A stretch of 64,000 nucleotides of DNA, from NCBI GenBank assembly GCA_900472485.1, contig UCII01000016.1, positions 1-64,000 of the forward strand. The letters run 5' to 3'. The notes beneath the pieces are model-generated. The model saw only the letters and a list, made by a program, of their open reading frames with translations, ran no database searches and was not told where the DNA came from. The position numbers and the translations under genes are program-made. This document shows positions 50,505 through 59,789 of this stretch, one piece after another; the first letter of the stretch is position 1, and every line of letters begins with the position of its first letter. Origin of the DNA: Hyphomicrobiales bacterium (GTDB lineage: Bacteria; Pseudomonadota; Alphaproteobacteria; Rhizobiales; Rhizobiaceae).

Positions 50505-51496
50505 ATCAGTTCCTCCCTTGTTTCAATTTGGCGTCGGCTACTCGCCATCCTCCGAAAAGTCATCGAGAGCCATTTTTCGATGAAGCCAGTGACCCCATTG
50601 CGCGCGACCATCATGATCAGGATCAGCGCGAGGCCGTAGATCAGGTTGCCGAGGCTCAGGTTGATGTCAGATGCCCAGGTCGGGACGAAGACCATGAAGA
50701 GACCGCCGAGAAACGCTCCGACGATACTGGTGACGCCGCCGACAATGCTGCCGATCACGATGTTGATGGACAGGATTGCCAGGAACGACTCCGGGCTGAT
50801 GAAACCGCTGATGATACCGAACACGCCACCGCCGAGTCCCGCGAGCGCCGAACTTGCGGCAAATGCCCAAAGACGGGTGCGTGTCAGGTTGATGCCGAGC
50901 GCCTGAGCAATCTGTGGATTATCCCGCTGTGCTCTAAGGGCGCGCCCGTTGTCGCCGAAGAGCATCAGCGAGACGAGCAGGGCACCGACACCCGCGCACG
51001 TAAGCGATATGATATAGAGCCACAGTTCGGGGCGATCCGAGAAGAAACTCGGAGCTTCGGGGGCATCGATCGAAAGCCCCGATACGCCGCCGGTCAGGCT
51101 TCTCATCTTGAGCAGCAGTTGCGGGAACGCGGCCGCAATGCCGAATGTAACGATGGCCAGTTGCAAGCCCTGAAGCCTGAGTGCCGGAAGGCCGATGACC
51201 AGCCCAATCGCGGCTGCCACCGCGGCTGAGGCAGGCAGCGTCACGAGCGGCGAGACGCCGTAGGTGGCGTTGAGGATCGCGGTAGCGTAAGCGCCGACAC
51301 CGAACAGCGTTCCCTGTGCAAGGCAAATCTGCCCGGCGAACCCCATCAGCAGGTTCAAACCGAGAATGGCGATGGCGTAGGCGATGGCAATCGCCACCTG
51401 TTGCAACGCATATCCCGGCGCAAAGACTGGGATCAGGATCGCGACGATCGCAAAGAGACCGAACTTGAGAGTGGCCGCGCGGACTCCATCATTCAT
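50501..51496 (-). CDS. ABC transporter permease, LivM family
   Basis: The 331-residue protein has about nine hydrophobic segments and the LivM signature AIAILGLNLLMGFAGQICLAQ (residues 37-57) with the permease loop FIEKWLS near the end. It pairs with the LivH-type permease to form the membrane channel. It overlaps both neighbours by 4 bp. Confidence 0.9.
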   Translation of the reverse strand: MNDGVRAATLKFGLFAIVAILIPVFAPGYALQQVAIAIAYAIAILGLNLLMGFAGQICLAQGTLFGVGAYATAILNATYGVSPLVTLPASAAVAAAIGLVIGLPALRLQGLQLAIVTFGIAAAFPQLLLKMRSLTGGVSGLSIDAPEAPSFFSDRPELWLYIISLTCAGVGALLVSLMLFGDNGRALRAQRDNPQIAQALGINLTRTRLWAFAASSALAGLGGGVFGIISGFISPESFLAILSINIVIGSIVGGVTSIVGAFLGGLFMVFVPTWASDINLSLGNLIYGLALILIMMVARNGVTGFIEKWLSMTFRRMASSRRQIETREELI

Positions 51497-52374
51497 AGCT
51501 TTGTCACCTTATAGGAACCGAACAGGCCAACGGGCTTCACAAGCAGGATGACCAGGGTGAGGGCGATCGGCACTGCGATGCGCATGTCGGCGCCGATAAA
51601 TGAGAGGTAGCTGGCACCCAAGCTCTCGGCGACGCCGACGGCGAGGCCGCCGACGATCGCGCCAAGCGGACTGTCCCAGCCGCCGAGCGTCGCTGCAGCG
51701 AGCCCGTAAAATAGGATTGGCGTCATCATTGTCGGGCTGAGAAACAGGCGGGGGGCAATCAGGATGGCGGCAAGCGCCCCGATGACAGCGGCAAAGCCCC
51801 ATCCCAACATCAGCATGCGTTCGACGTTGACGCCGACAAGCACGCTTCGAGCATGGTCGAAAGCGGCCGCGCGCATCGACAGGCCAAGCCTGGTGAACCG
51901 GAAGATGATGCCCATTGCCAAAGCAATAACAAGAAGGATCGTCAGCGTGCCGATGGCGGAAGAGAGCACGCGAACCCCACCGATATTGAAGCCGCCGTCA
52001 GGGAAAAGGCTTGGGAACGAGAGCTGTTCGGCGCCCCACATCCACATGCACGCGGCTTGGAAGAGAACGAGGATACCAAGGGTGATAACGACGATTGCCT
52101 CCACCGGAGCGCTCATCATCGGCCGGATAATCAAGCGGAAAGTTACAATCCCAATAGCAAACGCCACAATGAGGCTCGCGAGGACGGCGAGCCAGAGCGG
52201 CGCACCCCAGTGCATCAACTGCCAGGCGACATAGGCGGAAAAGGTCGCCATCTCGCCCTGGCCGAAGTTGACGACGTTGGTTGCCCTGAAGATGAGGACG
52301 AGCGCCAGGGCCAGCGCCGCGTAAATTGCGCCCGTGGTCAGGCCGCTGACGACGAGCTGGAAGAAGAGGCTCAT
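51493..52374 (-). CDS. ABC transporter permease, LivH family
   Basis: The 293-residue protein starts MSLFFQLVVSGLTTGAIYAA and carries NVVNFGQGEMATFSAYVAW, the LivH motif. The ATG at 52374 shares its first base with the stop of the ATPase gene (TGATG). The 80-residue extension from 52614 lies inside that gene and is rejected. The last residues (KPVGLFGSYKVTKL) are usual for the family. Confidence 0.92.
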   Translation of the reverse strand: MSLFFQLVVSGLTTGAIYAALALALVLIFRATNVVNFGQGEMATFSAYVAWQLMHWGAPLWLAVLASLIVAFAIGIVTFRLIIRPMMSAPVEAIVVITLGILVLFQAACMWMWGAEQLSFPSLFPDGGFNIGGVRVLSSAIGTLTILLVIALAMGIIFRFTRLGLSMRAAAFDHARSVLVGVNVERMLMLGWGFAAVIGALAAILIAPRLFLSPTMMTPILFYGLAAATLGGWDSPLGAIVGGLAVGVAESLGASYLSFIGADMRIAVPIALTLVILLVKPVGLFGSYKVTKL

Positions 52375-53084
52375 CAGGCAACTCCCAGGTAAGATTTCTT
52401 GATGTCTTCGTTGCCGATCAGCTCCTTTGCCGCACCGCTCGCGACGATCTGGCCGGCCTCGATGACGAAGGCCCGGTCGGCATATTGAAGGGTGATGTCG
52501 ACATTCTGCTCGACCACGAGCAGCGTCATGCCGTGATCCTTGTTGAGCGTCTTGAAAATCGCCAGGATTTCCTGGGTGATCGAAGGGGCGAGCCCGAGCG
52601 ATGGCTCGTCGCACATCAGAAGCTTCGGTCGGGACATGAGCGCGCGTGCCACAGCCAGCATCTGCTGTTCTCCGCCACTAAGGTTTCCCGCAAGCTGGTT
52701 GCGCCGTTCGCGCAGACGCGGGAATGTCTCGTACCAGCGTTCCTTGTCCTCCCTCACTTGGGATCGGTTGGACACGATCGTCGCTCCGAGCGACAGGTTT
52801 TCATCGACCGTAAACTCGGAGAAAGTCCCTCGTCCTTGGGGTATGTGCGCGATGCCGAGCGCGAGGCGCTTCTGCGCCACGATCTTGTCGAGCGCTTTTC
52901 CAGCAAAGGCAACCGAGCCCTTGAATGGGAGCAGTCCCGACACGGCGCGCAGGAGCGTTGTCTTCCCGGCCCCGTTGGAGCCGAGCAGGGCGACAAACTC
53001 GCCTTCGCCCACTGAGAACGAACAGTCGAACAGCGCCTGCGTCTTGCCATAGAATACGGAGAGGTTTCTGAGATCCAGCGTCAT
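52374..53084 (-). CDS. ABC transporter ATP-binding protein, LivF family
   Basis: The 236-residue protein has Walker A GSNGAGKTTLL, the signature LSGGEQQM and Walker B LLMCDEPSLGLAP, all intact. It overlaps the LivG-type gene by 4 bp and forms a heterodimer with that protein to drive import. Confidence 0.93.
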   Translation of the reverse strand: MTLDLRNLSVFYGKTQALFDCSFSVGEGEFVALLGSNGAGKTTLLRAVSGLLPFKGSVAFAGKALDKIVAQKRLALGIAHIPQGRGTFSEFTVDENLSLGATIVSNRSQVREDKERWYETFPRLRERRNQLAGNLSGGEQQMLAVARALMSRPKLLMCDEPSLGLAPSITQEILAIFKTLNKDHGMTLLVVEQNVDITLQYADRAFVIEAGQIVASGAAKELIGNEDIKKSYLGVA

Positions 53085-53872
53085 GCTGCCTTCCCGAGAT
53101 AGGCGGCAATCACCGCGTCGTTGGATTTGATTTCGGAAGGGGTGCCTTCGGCCAGGTTACGGCCCAGGTGCAGCACAACGATCCGGTCACAAAGGCTCAT
53201 GACCAACCCCATGTGATGCTCGATGAGAAGAATGGAGAGGTCCCGATTGCGTCTGATGCCATCGACGAGCGCCCCGAATTCGTGGACTTCGCCGTGCGTC
53301 AGCCCGCCGGCAGGTTCGTCGAGCAGAAGAATTTTTGGCTCGGCGGCAAGCGCGCGAGCAATCTCCATACGCTTCTGCAGGGGATAGGGAAGCGATCCGG
53401 CGGTGCGCGGGGCGAGCTCGGCCATGCCGACCTCTTCAAGCACTGCCATTGCCTTTTCGCGCGCGGACCGTTCCACAGCCCTTGCCCGGGATGGAGCGAA
53501 AATCGCTTGGGCGAACTTGCCGCCAAACCGATGATGCGCACCGAGCATGACGTTCTCCAGAACAGTCATGGACGCATAGATGCCAAGGTTCTGGAAGGTC
53601 CTCGCGATGCCCATTCCGATCATTTCGCGCGAACCGACGCCTTCGAGCGGCTGACCGCCAAGCATGATCGATCCGCTTGTGTAATTCACGAGCCGGGTCG
53701 CCGCATTGAGAAAGGTCGATTTGCCTGCTCCGTTTGGTCCGATCAAGCCGCAGATTTCTCCGGCCCTCACGGAAACCGACACATTGGTCAGGGCTTTGAC
53801 GCCGCCAAATTGCACGGAGACATCACGCGCCTCAAGCACAAGACGCATCTCGGCGATGCTGCTGTCGTTCAA
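53081..53872 (-). CDS. ABC transporter ATP-binding protein, LivG family
   Basis: The 263-residue protein has Walker A GPNGAGKSTFL, a family-typical insertion (NLGIYASMTVLENVMLGAHH) and Walker B ILLLDEPAGGL. The signature loop reads LPYPLQKRMEIARAL; the usual glycine (LPYGxQ) is Pro, which may weaken ATP turnover at one site. The start was set at the TTG at 53872 because GGGAGGAGGAAATCA leads into it. An ATG at 53914 has a poorer ribosome site and adds 14 basic residues. It is the first gene of the liv operon, divergent from the P450 operon. Confidence 0.88.
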   Translation of the reverse strand: MNDSSIAEMRLVLEARDVSVQFGGVKALTNVSVSVRAGEICGLIGPNGAGKSTFLNAATRLVNYTSGSIMLGGQPLEGVGSREMIGMGIARTFQNLGIYASMTVLENVMLGAHHRFGGKFAQAIFAPSRARAVERSAREKAMAVLEEVGMAELAPRTAGSLPYPLQKRMEIARALAAEPKILLLDEPAGGLTHGEVHEFGALVDGIRRNRDLSILLIEHHMGLVMSLCDRIVVLHLGRNLAEGTPSEIKSNDAVIAAYLGKAA

Positions 53873-53922
53873 TGATTTCCTCCTCCCGAGGCGGTCTCTC
53901 CACGGCCTGTCCATTTCTCTTG

Positions 53923-53981
53923 TTGACAGCCAATCCCGCTTTGGATACCTATCAGTATCCGAAGACGTTTCGGTATGTCAA
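53923..53981. promoter_or_regulatory. Divergent promoters overlapped by palindromes (liv operon and P450 operon)
   Basis: On the minus strand TTGACA (53981-53976), 16 bp and GATACT (53959-53954) make a good liv promoter. On the plus strand TTGACA (53923-53928) faces the P450 gene with a weak -10 near 53946. The palindromes GGATAC-N6-GTATCC (53943-53960) and CCGAA-N5-TTCGG (53959-53973) cover both, so one repressor could silence both operons. No regulator gene lies nearby. Confidence 0.6.
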
Positions 53982-54099
53982 GCATCAATCGCATGGCGAT
54001 TGCTCTAGAGGAACGTCCTGAGAATGCATGCCGTCGGGTTGGAGAACATGACGGCGGGATTGGCGAAAACCCTGCGATGCAGGGTGAGGGAGGAAATCG

Positions 54100-55290
54100 A
54101 TGACGGGAACGAACACCGAGCTGACGGGCGAAAATCTCTATAGGGACCCCTATCCCGTCTACGCGAGGCTACGCGCGGAGGAGCCTGTGGCCTTCTTCGA
54201 AGGGACGAAAGAATATTTCATTACGCGGTTCGACGACTGCCGCACGATCGGCGGCAACGACAAAGCGTTCGGACCGTCGGGTTCGGCAGACCGCCCCGAG
54301 GCCCGCGTCATGGGCATGCCGAACGTCCTGACCATGTCTGGGGAAGATCATCAGTGCCTCCGCCAGGGTATCGACGAGAATCTCACGCAGGAACGCGTGC
54401 GTTCGTTCGTCGAAGGCCTGACGCGCCCGGTCGTGCAGCGTTACATCGACGCCATCAAGAAGAATGGTGAAGCAAACCTGACGACGGAACTCTTCGAGCC
54501 AATCTCGGTGCGGTGCATTGGCGATGTCATCGGCCTGACGGAGACGCCAAACGAAACTCTCGTCGAGTGGTTCCACGCGATGGCGCTGGGTCTGCAGAAC
54601 GTCAGCAATGATCCGGCCGTATGGAAGCGACTGGACGATGCGCTTGCCGACATTGACAAGCAGATGGGCGATCTTTACCAGGCGTGCCTGTCGAAGCCCA
54701 ACCACTCGCTGCTCAGCCATGTCATGTACGGCGGAATGCCAAAGGGCGAGGTTCGAAGCTGGGAGGAGATTTCTCCGACCATGCGCGTCATCATCCTCGG
54801 TGGCCTCCAGGAGCCAGGCCATGCAGCGGCGAACGCCTGCACGGGTCTTCTTTCAAATCCCGACCAGGCGAAACTCATGGCGGAGCAGCCGCAGGAAAAC
54901 GCGATGCGCGCCTTCGACGAGGGTCTGCGCTGGATCGCCCCGATCGGCGTAACACCGCGCATTGCCAAGCAAGATTTCGGGATTGCCGGCACGGTCATCC
55001 CTGAGGGGTCATCCGTCGCCATCGTCATGGGGTCGGCCAACCGCGACGAGATCCGTTTCGAAGACGCCGACCGCTTCGACATGTTCCGCAAGAAGAAGCA
55101 GCACCTGTCATTCGGGTTCCGTCCGCACTTCTGTTCCGGCCACTTCCTGTCCCGTGCGATGGGCGAGATTGCGCTTGCCGAAGTGTTCCGGCAGTTGCCC
55201 GATCTTCGCCTCGATCCGTCGCGGGAGGTCAAGGGCAAGGGCTGGCGGTTCCGTGGCATATCCGACCTCCCCGCGAAGTGGAATGCGTGA
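54100..55290 (+). CDS. Cytochrome P450 monooxygenase
   Basis: The 396-residue soluble protein is a class I bacterial P450. The ExxR motif is E274-G-L-R277, and the haem-binding loop FGFRPHFCSG (338-347) has Cys345 as ligand and the conserved His343. In the I helix GGLQEPGHAAA (234-244) the usual Thr after the acidic residue is Pro, so proton delivery must differ from the textbook form. Electrons should come from the ferredoxin reductase and ferredoxin at the end of the operon. The substrate is unknown. Downstream enzymes of the 4,5-cleavage pathway point to an aromatic compound, for example O-demethylation or ring hydroxylation, but this is inference. Confidence 0.93.
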   Translation: MTGTNTELTGENLYRDPYPVYARLRAEEPVAFFEGTKEYFITRFDDCRTIGGNDKAFGPSGSADRPEARVMGMPNVLTMSGEDHQCLRQGIDENLTQERVRSFVEGLTRPVVQRYIDAIKKNGEANLTTELFEPISVRCIGDVIGLTETPNETLVEWFHAMALGLQNVSNDPAVWKRLDDALADIDKQMGDLYQACLSKPNHSLLSHVMYGGMPKGEVRSWEEISPTMRVIILGGLQEPGHAAANACTGLLSNPDQAKLMAEQPQENAMRAFDEGLRWIAPIGVTPRIAKQDFGIAGTVIPEGSSVAIVMGSANRDEIRFEDADRFDMFRKKKQHLSFGFRPHFCSGHFLSRAMGEIALAEVFRQLPDLRLDPSREVKGKGWRFRGISDLPAKWNA

Positions 55291-56315
55291 TGTCGCTGAT
55301 CATCGACTGCCACGGCCACTTTACGACCGAACCGCCGGAGCACCACGCCTTCCGCGCGGCGCAAGTCGCCTATGCGGAAGGAAAGTCTTCCGTGCTCCCT
55401 GTCTATCCGGGAATCCCCGATAAGCAGTTGTACGACATCATTGAGGCGAACCAACTTAAAATTCAGCGCGAGCGCGGCTCGCATGTGACGCTGCTCAGCC
55501 CCCGTGCCTCCGGTATGGGACACCATGTACCGGGGCTGTCGGTCGCCAAGGAGTGGTCGCGCCTATCGAACGACAATATTGGCCGGATCGTCGACATGTT
55601 CCCGGATAATTTCGCGGCCGTCTGCCAGCTTCCCCAGACGGTCGATGGCGACCTGTCTGAGGTCATCGAGGAGTTGGAGCGCTGCGTCGAAAACGGTTTC
55701 GTCGGATGCAATCTCAACCCCGACCCGTCAGGCGGGCGTTGGAGTGCGCCGCCGATCTACGATCCATGGTGGGACCCTATGTGGGAGGCCATGGTTGCCC
55801 TCAGGGTCCCCGCGATGATCCACGTTTCGAGCTCCTGCGAGCGCTGCCTTCACATGACGGGCGCGCACTACATCAACGCGGATACGGCGGTGTTCATGCA
55901 GTTGATTCAGGGAGACCTGTTCGAGCGCCATCCGGAACTCAAGCTCATCATACCGCACGGAGGCGGGGCTGCGCCGTATCACTGGGGCCGCTATCGCGGC
56001 CTGTCGATGATGCTCGAAAAGCCCGGCCTCGACACGCACCTTATGAACAATGTCTTCTTCGACACCTGCGTCTATCACCAGGCGGGGATCGATACGCTCT
56101 TCCGCGTCGTCGACACCAAGAACATCCTGTTCGGCTCCGAGCTGCTCGGCGCTGTGAAGGCGACCGATCCGGAGACCGGGCACCCGTTCGACGACACCAA
56201 GAGATACATCGACCATCTCGCCCTCGACGACGAACAGAGACACGCAGTCTTCGAAGGAAACGCACGCCGGGTCTACCCACTCTTGGACAAGAGATTGCGC
56301 GAACGCGGCCTTTGA
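55290..56315 (+). CDS. Amidohydrolase-family protein close to 4-oxalomesaconate hydratase (LigJ)
   Basis: The 341-residue protein starts at the ATG overlapping the P450 stop (TGATG). The metal-binding DCHGHF (H8, H10) opens the chain. Family features close to LigJ are ERGSHVTLLSPRASGMGHH, GFVGCNLNPDPSGG, HVSSSCERCLHMTGAHY, IPHGGGAAPYHWGRYRGL and the end FEGNARRVYPLLD. LigJ hydrates 4-oxalomesaconate to 4-carboxy-4-hydroxy-2-oxoadipate (CHA), the substrate of the aldolase encoded two genes later, which supports the call. Related decarboxylases of the ACMSD group are less likely. Confidence 0.8.
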   Translation: MSLIIDCHGHFTTEPPEHHAFRAAQVAYAEGKSSVLPVYPGIPDKQLYDIIEANQLKIQRERGSHVTLLSPRASGMGHHVPGLSVAKEWSRLSNDNIGRIVDMFPDNFAAVCQLPQTVDGDLSEVIEELERCVENGFVGCNLNPDPSGGRWSAPPIYDPWWDPMWEAMVALRVPAMIHVSSSCERCLHMTGAHYINADTAVFMQLIQGDLFERHPELKLIIPHGGGAAPYHWGRYRGLSMMLEKPGLDTHLMNNVFFDTCVYHQAGIDTLFRVVDTKNILFGSELLGAVKATDPETGHPFDDTKRYIDHLALDDEQRHAVFEGNARRVYPLLDKRLRERGL

Positions 56316-56344
56316 AGCGTCGCAACTGAATAGGGAGAAATCAC

Positions 56345-57274
56345 ATGGTTTCCAGCCGACATCTGAGCCTCGCTGGCGGGGCGCAAGGATTCAACTGGCT
56401 CCCGGTCTTCGTGGCCGAAGAGCATGGAATTTTCGCCAAGCACGGGCTGGTGATCGAATACAAGAAGATGGGCACCGTCGACAAGGCGACCACCGCCGTT
56501 CTCGAAGGCGAGGCCGATCTCGCGATAACGCCACCTGAAGGTGCCGTCTCGAACTTCGTCAAAGGCGGCGAGCTCAGGGTTATTGCCTCGAATTCCAATC
56601 GCCTGCCGATGTCGCTCGTCGCTCAGCCTTCGATCAAGACGATCAGGGACCTCAAGGGCAAAAAGGTCGGTACCTCGTCGCTTACCGAGGGCACGGCGAT
56701 CTACACCCAAATGCTGTTGTCTAAGGAAGGCCTGCGGTATCCCGGCGACTACGAATTCGAACTTGCCGGCATCCACACCAAGCGCTGGGAAGCCCTGCAG
56801 GCGGGGGAAATTGACTGCGCCCCGCAGCCCGCGCCATGGAATTTCCTGGCCGAACGCGAAGGCTACAATCTGATCGGCGAAATCAACGATGTCATTCCCG
56901 AGATCGTCTTCGCCGCAGTCATCGGCCGCAAAAGCTGGTTGGACGGCAACCGCGATGTGGTCGCCCGTTTCCTCAAGGCGCTGTTCGAAGCCTATGCGAT
57001 AACAAACGACCCGAGCCGCGACGACATCACGCTTCCGATTTTCCAGCGAATTACCACGAAAGACGATAGCGAACTCGCCTCGCGCGGCCTTCACTACATG
57101 CGCGACATGGGCATGTGGCCCGGCGATCTCTCCATTCCGCAAGCTGCGATGAATGCCACGGTCGACTTGATGATCCGCGCCAACCTGCTTGATGAGGCCG
57201 CCAGATCCAGCGCCGCAGGCGTGTTCGAGCGCAGCTTCCTCCTGGGCGCGGTCGGCTGGTTGAAATACGTTTGA
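56345..57274 (+). CDS. NMT1/THI5-like (SsuA/ThiY-type) substrate-binding domain protein
   Basis: The 309-residue protein has the NMT1-like binding fold: WLPVFVAEEHGIFAKHGL, GEADLAITPPEGAVSNF, DLKGKKVGTSSL. Unlike transport binding proteins it has no signal peptide and starts directly with the first strand, and no matching permease or ATPase is nearby. It may therefore be a cytosolic enzyme or ligand carrier. Similar proteins lie in aromatic-degradation clusters. GGGAG lies 9 bases before the ATG. Function unknown. Confidence 0.7.
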   Translation: MVSSRHLSLAGGAQGFNWLPVFVAEEHGIFAKHGLVIEYKKMGTVDKATTAVLEGEADLAITPPEGAVSNFVKGGELRVIASNSNRLPMSLVAQPSIKTIRDLKGKKVGTSSLTEGTAIYTQMLLSKEGLRYPGDYEFELAGIHTKRWEALQAGEIDCAPQPAPWNFLAEREGYNLIGEINDVIPEIVFAAVIGRKSWLDGNRDVVARFLKALFEAYAITNDPSRDDITLPIFQRITTKDDSELASRGLHYMRDMGMWPGDLSIPQAAMNATVDLMIRANLLDEAARSSAAGVFERSFLLGAVGWLKYV

Positions 57275-57295
57275 ATGCATCTCGGGAGGCTTCCA

Positions 57296-57964
57296 ATGAA
57301 GGTAATGACCAAGACACCGCGGACGGATCGCGAGATATGCGAAGCCCTAGGCAAGCTGGGTGTCGCCACAGTCCATGAAGCGCAGGGCCGCAAGGGACTG
57401 CTGGCCCCGCATCTGCGCCCCGTGATCGAGGGCGCGCGCATCGGCGGGACGGCGCTCACATGCGAGGTGCCACCGGGTGACAACTGGATGATCCATGTCG
57501 CCCTTGAGGTCGCGCAGCCCGGCGACATCCTGGTCGTCACACCGACCTCGCCATGCACGGACGGATATTTCGGCGATCTTCTCGCGACATCGTGCAAGGC
57601 TCGCGGAATTCTGGGTCTGGTGATCGATGCCGGCGTACGCGATGTCGCCGACCTCAGGTCCATGAACTTCCCCGTCTGGTCCAAGGCGATATCGGCGCAG
57701 GGCACCGTCAAGGAGACGCTGGCGAACGTCCAGGTCCCCGTGGTCTGCGCCGGAGCCTATATCGAGCCGGGCGATGTCATCGTCGCCGATGACGACGGCG
57801 TCTGTGTGGTCAAGCGCGACGAGGCGGCGTCGGTTCTGGAGAAGGCCCGAAAGCGTCAGAAGATGGAGGAGGAGAAGCGTGGCCTCTACGAGTCGGGCCA
57901 GCTGAGCCTCGACATTAACAACATGCGTCCGCAGCTTGAGGCGAAGGGCCTGATCTATGAATAA
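57296..57964 (+). CDS. RraA-fold aldolase, close to 4-carboxy-4-hydroxy-2-oxoadipate (CHA) aldolase
   Basis: The 222-residue protein has the RraA/HMG-CHA aldolase fold with VATVHEAQGRKGLL, GDNWMIHVALEVAQPGD, GYFGDLLATSC and the metal-site block IDAGVRD (R115, D116). CHA aldolase splits CHA into pyruvate and oxaloacetate, the last step of 4,5-cleavage catabolism, matching the LigJ-like hydratase upstream. The ATG at 57296 follows GGGAGG; the 57275 frame lacks a ribosome site. It overlaps the cupin gene by 8 bp. Confidence 0.85.
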   Translation: MKVMTKTPRTDREICEALGKLGVATVHEAQGRKGLLAPHLRPVIEGARIGGTALTCEVPPGDNWMIHVALEVAQPGDILVVTPTSPCTDGYFGDLLATSCKARGILGLVIDAGVRDVADLRSMNFPVWSKAISAQGTVKETLANVQVPVVCAGAYIEPGDVIVADDDGVCVVKRDEAASVLEKARKRQKMEEEKRGLYESGQLSLDINNMRPQLEAKGLIYE

Positions 57965-58511
57965 GGCAACGCAACTGCGCATACCCCGGCGCGTCGTCAC
58001 AGGAATTAGCAACGGCAAGTCCGTCTTCATCAGCGACGGCCCCGCACCCAATGCCCACGTGTACGATTCCGTGCCGGGCCATCTTACCTCCGTCCTTTAC
58101 GCAACGTCAGCGAAACCCAGCCTTCCGCAGGGTCATGCGGAGCAGGCGCCGCCGCAAATCCTGATCACCCCCGAACCGGGCCAGACGAAGCTGATGATCG
58201 TCGTCTTCCCGCCGGACTCGGTATTCGCGACCGTCGATCCGGCTGCCGCCTTCGAAGAACAGGCGGTGCATATCCCCGGCCTGATCCAGGCATTCGAGCC
58301 CGACGCCCCCGGTATGCACACCACCAACACAGTGGATTACGACATTGTCCTCGATGGCGAGGTCTGGCTCGAACTCGACGACGGCGCCGAAACGCTGCTG
58401 AAGCAGGGCGACGTCGTCGTCCAATGCGGCACGCGCCATGCCTGGCGCAACAAGGGCGATAAGCCCGCGACCATGTGCTTCGTCCTCATCGGCGCTGAAA
58501 GAGAGTCATGA
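57957..58511 (+). CDS. Cupin-domain protein
   Basis: The 184-residue protein has a conserved cupin barrel in its second half: GMHTTNTVDYDIVLDGEVWL and GDVVVQCGTRHAWRNKG, with His, Asp/Glu and a final His as likely metal ligands. The first half resembles the cupin-like N-terminus of small hydrolase- or isomerase-like proteins in aromatic pathways. Overlaps of 8 bp before and 4 bp after mark it as part of the operon. The precise reaction cannot be told; a tautomerase or regulatory role is possible. Confidence 0.7.
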   Translation: MNKATQLRIPRRVVTGISNGKSVFISDGPAPNAHVYDSVPGHLTSVLYATSAKPSLPQGHAEQAPPQILITPEPGQTKLMIVVFPPDSVFATVDPAAAFEEQAVHIPGLIQAFEPDAPGMHTTNTVDYDIVLDGEVWLELDDGAETLLKQGDVVVQCGTRHAWRNKGDKPATMCFVLIGAERES

Positions 58512-59755
58512 CAATGACGCGGGAGGACAACAATCGCTTCTTCGACTGCATCATCGTCGGCGGCGGGCACGGCGGCGCGCAGACAGCGGCAGCGCTCAGG
58601 CAGTCCGGGTTCACGGGATGCATTGCGCTGATCAGCGCCGAGCCGGAAGTCCCCTACGACCGCCCTTCGCTGTCGAAGGAATATCTCGCAGGCAAGAAAT
58701 CCTTCGAAAGGATGCATCTCAGGCCGCCGGATTTCTGGACTTCGCGACAAGTGGAACTGATGCTGGGCAGGCGTGTGACCATCGTCGATGCGGCAGCCCA
58801 TGTCGTCGTCACGGACTTTGGCGAACGCTTCTCCTACGGCAAGCTTGTTTGGGCGGCTGGTGGCGAACCGAGGAAGCTTTCCTGCCCCGGCAGCGAGCTG
58901 GCCGGAATCTGCTATATCCGCAACAAGGCGGATTGCGACGCGCTCGTCGAAGTCCTTCCCGGCGCCGAAAGGATCGTGATCGTCGGCGGCGGCTATGTCG
59001 GTCTCGAAGCGGCAGCGGTGTTCCGAGAGATCGGCAAAGAGGTCACTTTGGTCGAGGCGCTCGACCGCGTACTCGCGCGCGTAGCCGGGGAGCCGGTATC
59101 GAGGTTCTACGAAGCCGAACATCGTGCACATGGCGTTGACATTCGCCTCAACTCCGGCGTCGGCTCTCTGGAGGGTTCCAACGGCCGCGTCAAGAGCGTA
59201 GTACTTGCGACCGGCGAGACGATCCCCGCCGATATCGTCGTGGTCGGCATAGGTATTACCCCTTCAGCCGGCCCGCTGATCGAGGCGGGCGCGGAAGGCT
59301 CAAACGGTGTGGATATCGATGAGTTTTGCCAGACATCCCTGCCGGACATCTACTGCATCGGAGACTGCGCAAGGCTGAGACATGGCCGTGGCATTCGCAT
59401 TGAATCCGTACAGAACGCTACGGATCAGGCCACCACCGCCGCCAAGGCGATCTGCGGCGAACTCAAGCCCTACGATGCGACGCCCTGGTTCTGGTCCAAC
59501 CAATACGATTTGAGGATCCAGACAGTTGGTCTCAACTACGGCTTTGACAGCGTGGTGACACGCGGTAGTCCCAACAGCCGAAGCTTCAGCGTCATCTACC
59601 TGAAGGACGGGGCGGTTCTGGCCCTCGATTGCATCAACGCACCCCGCGATTACGTGCAAGGACGAAAGCTTGTCGACAGCTCGGCGAGGATCGACCGCGA
59701 CGCCCTGTCGGACACATCGAAACAACTCAAGGAACTTGGCCCCGAAGTGCCGTGA
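58508..59755 (+). CDS. Ferredoxin reductase, FAD/NADH type (P450 partner)
   Basis: The 415-residue protein has the FAD-binding IIVGGGHGGAQTAAAL, the NAD-binding VIVGGGYVGLEAAAV and the flavin block YCIGDCARL. It belongs to the putidaredoxin/rhodocoxin reductase-like group, which passes electrons from NADH to a 2Fe-2S ferredoxin. The ferredoxin gene follows 34 bp later, and the P450 is in the same operon, giving a complete class I chain. It overlaps the cupin gene by 4 bp. Confidence 0.93.
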   Translation: MTMTREDNNRFFDCIIVGGGHGGAQTAAALRQSGFTGCIALISAEPEVPYDRPSLSKEYLAGKKSFERMHLRPPDFWTSRQVELMLGRRVTIVDAAAHVVVTDFGERFSYGKLVWAAGGEPRKLSCPGSELAGICYIRNKADCDALVEVLPGAERIVIVGGGYVGLEAAAVFREIGKEVTLVEALDRVLARVAGEPVSRFYEAEHRAHGVDIRLNSGVGSLEGSNGRVKSVVLATGETIPADIVVVGIGITPSAGPLIEAGAEGSNGVDIDEFCQTSLPDIYCIGDCARLRHGRGIRIESVQNATDQATTAAKAICGELKPYDATPWFWSNQYDLRIQTVGLNYGFDSVVTRGSPNSRSFSVIYLKDGAVLALDCINAPRDYVQGRKLVDSSARIDRDALSDTSKQLKELGPEVP

Positions 59756-59789
59756 GGCATTCGAGGGCCGGAATGAAGTGGAGGAAAAA

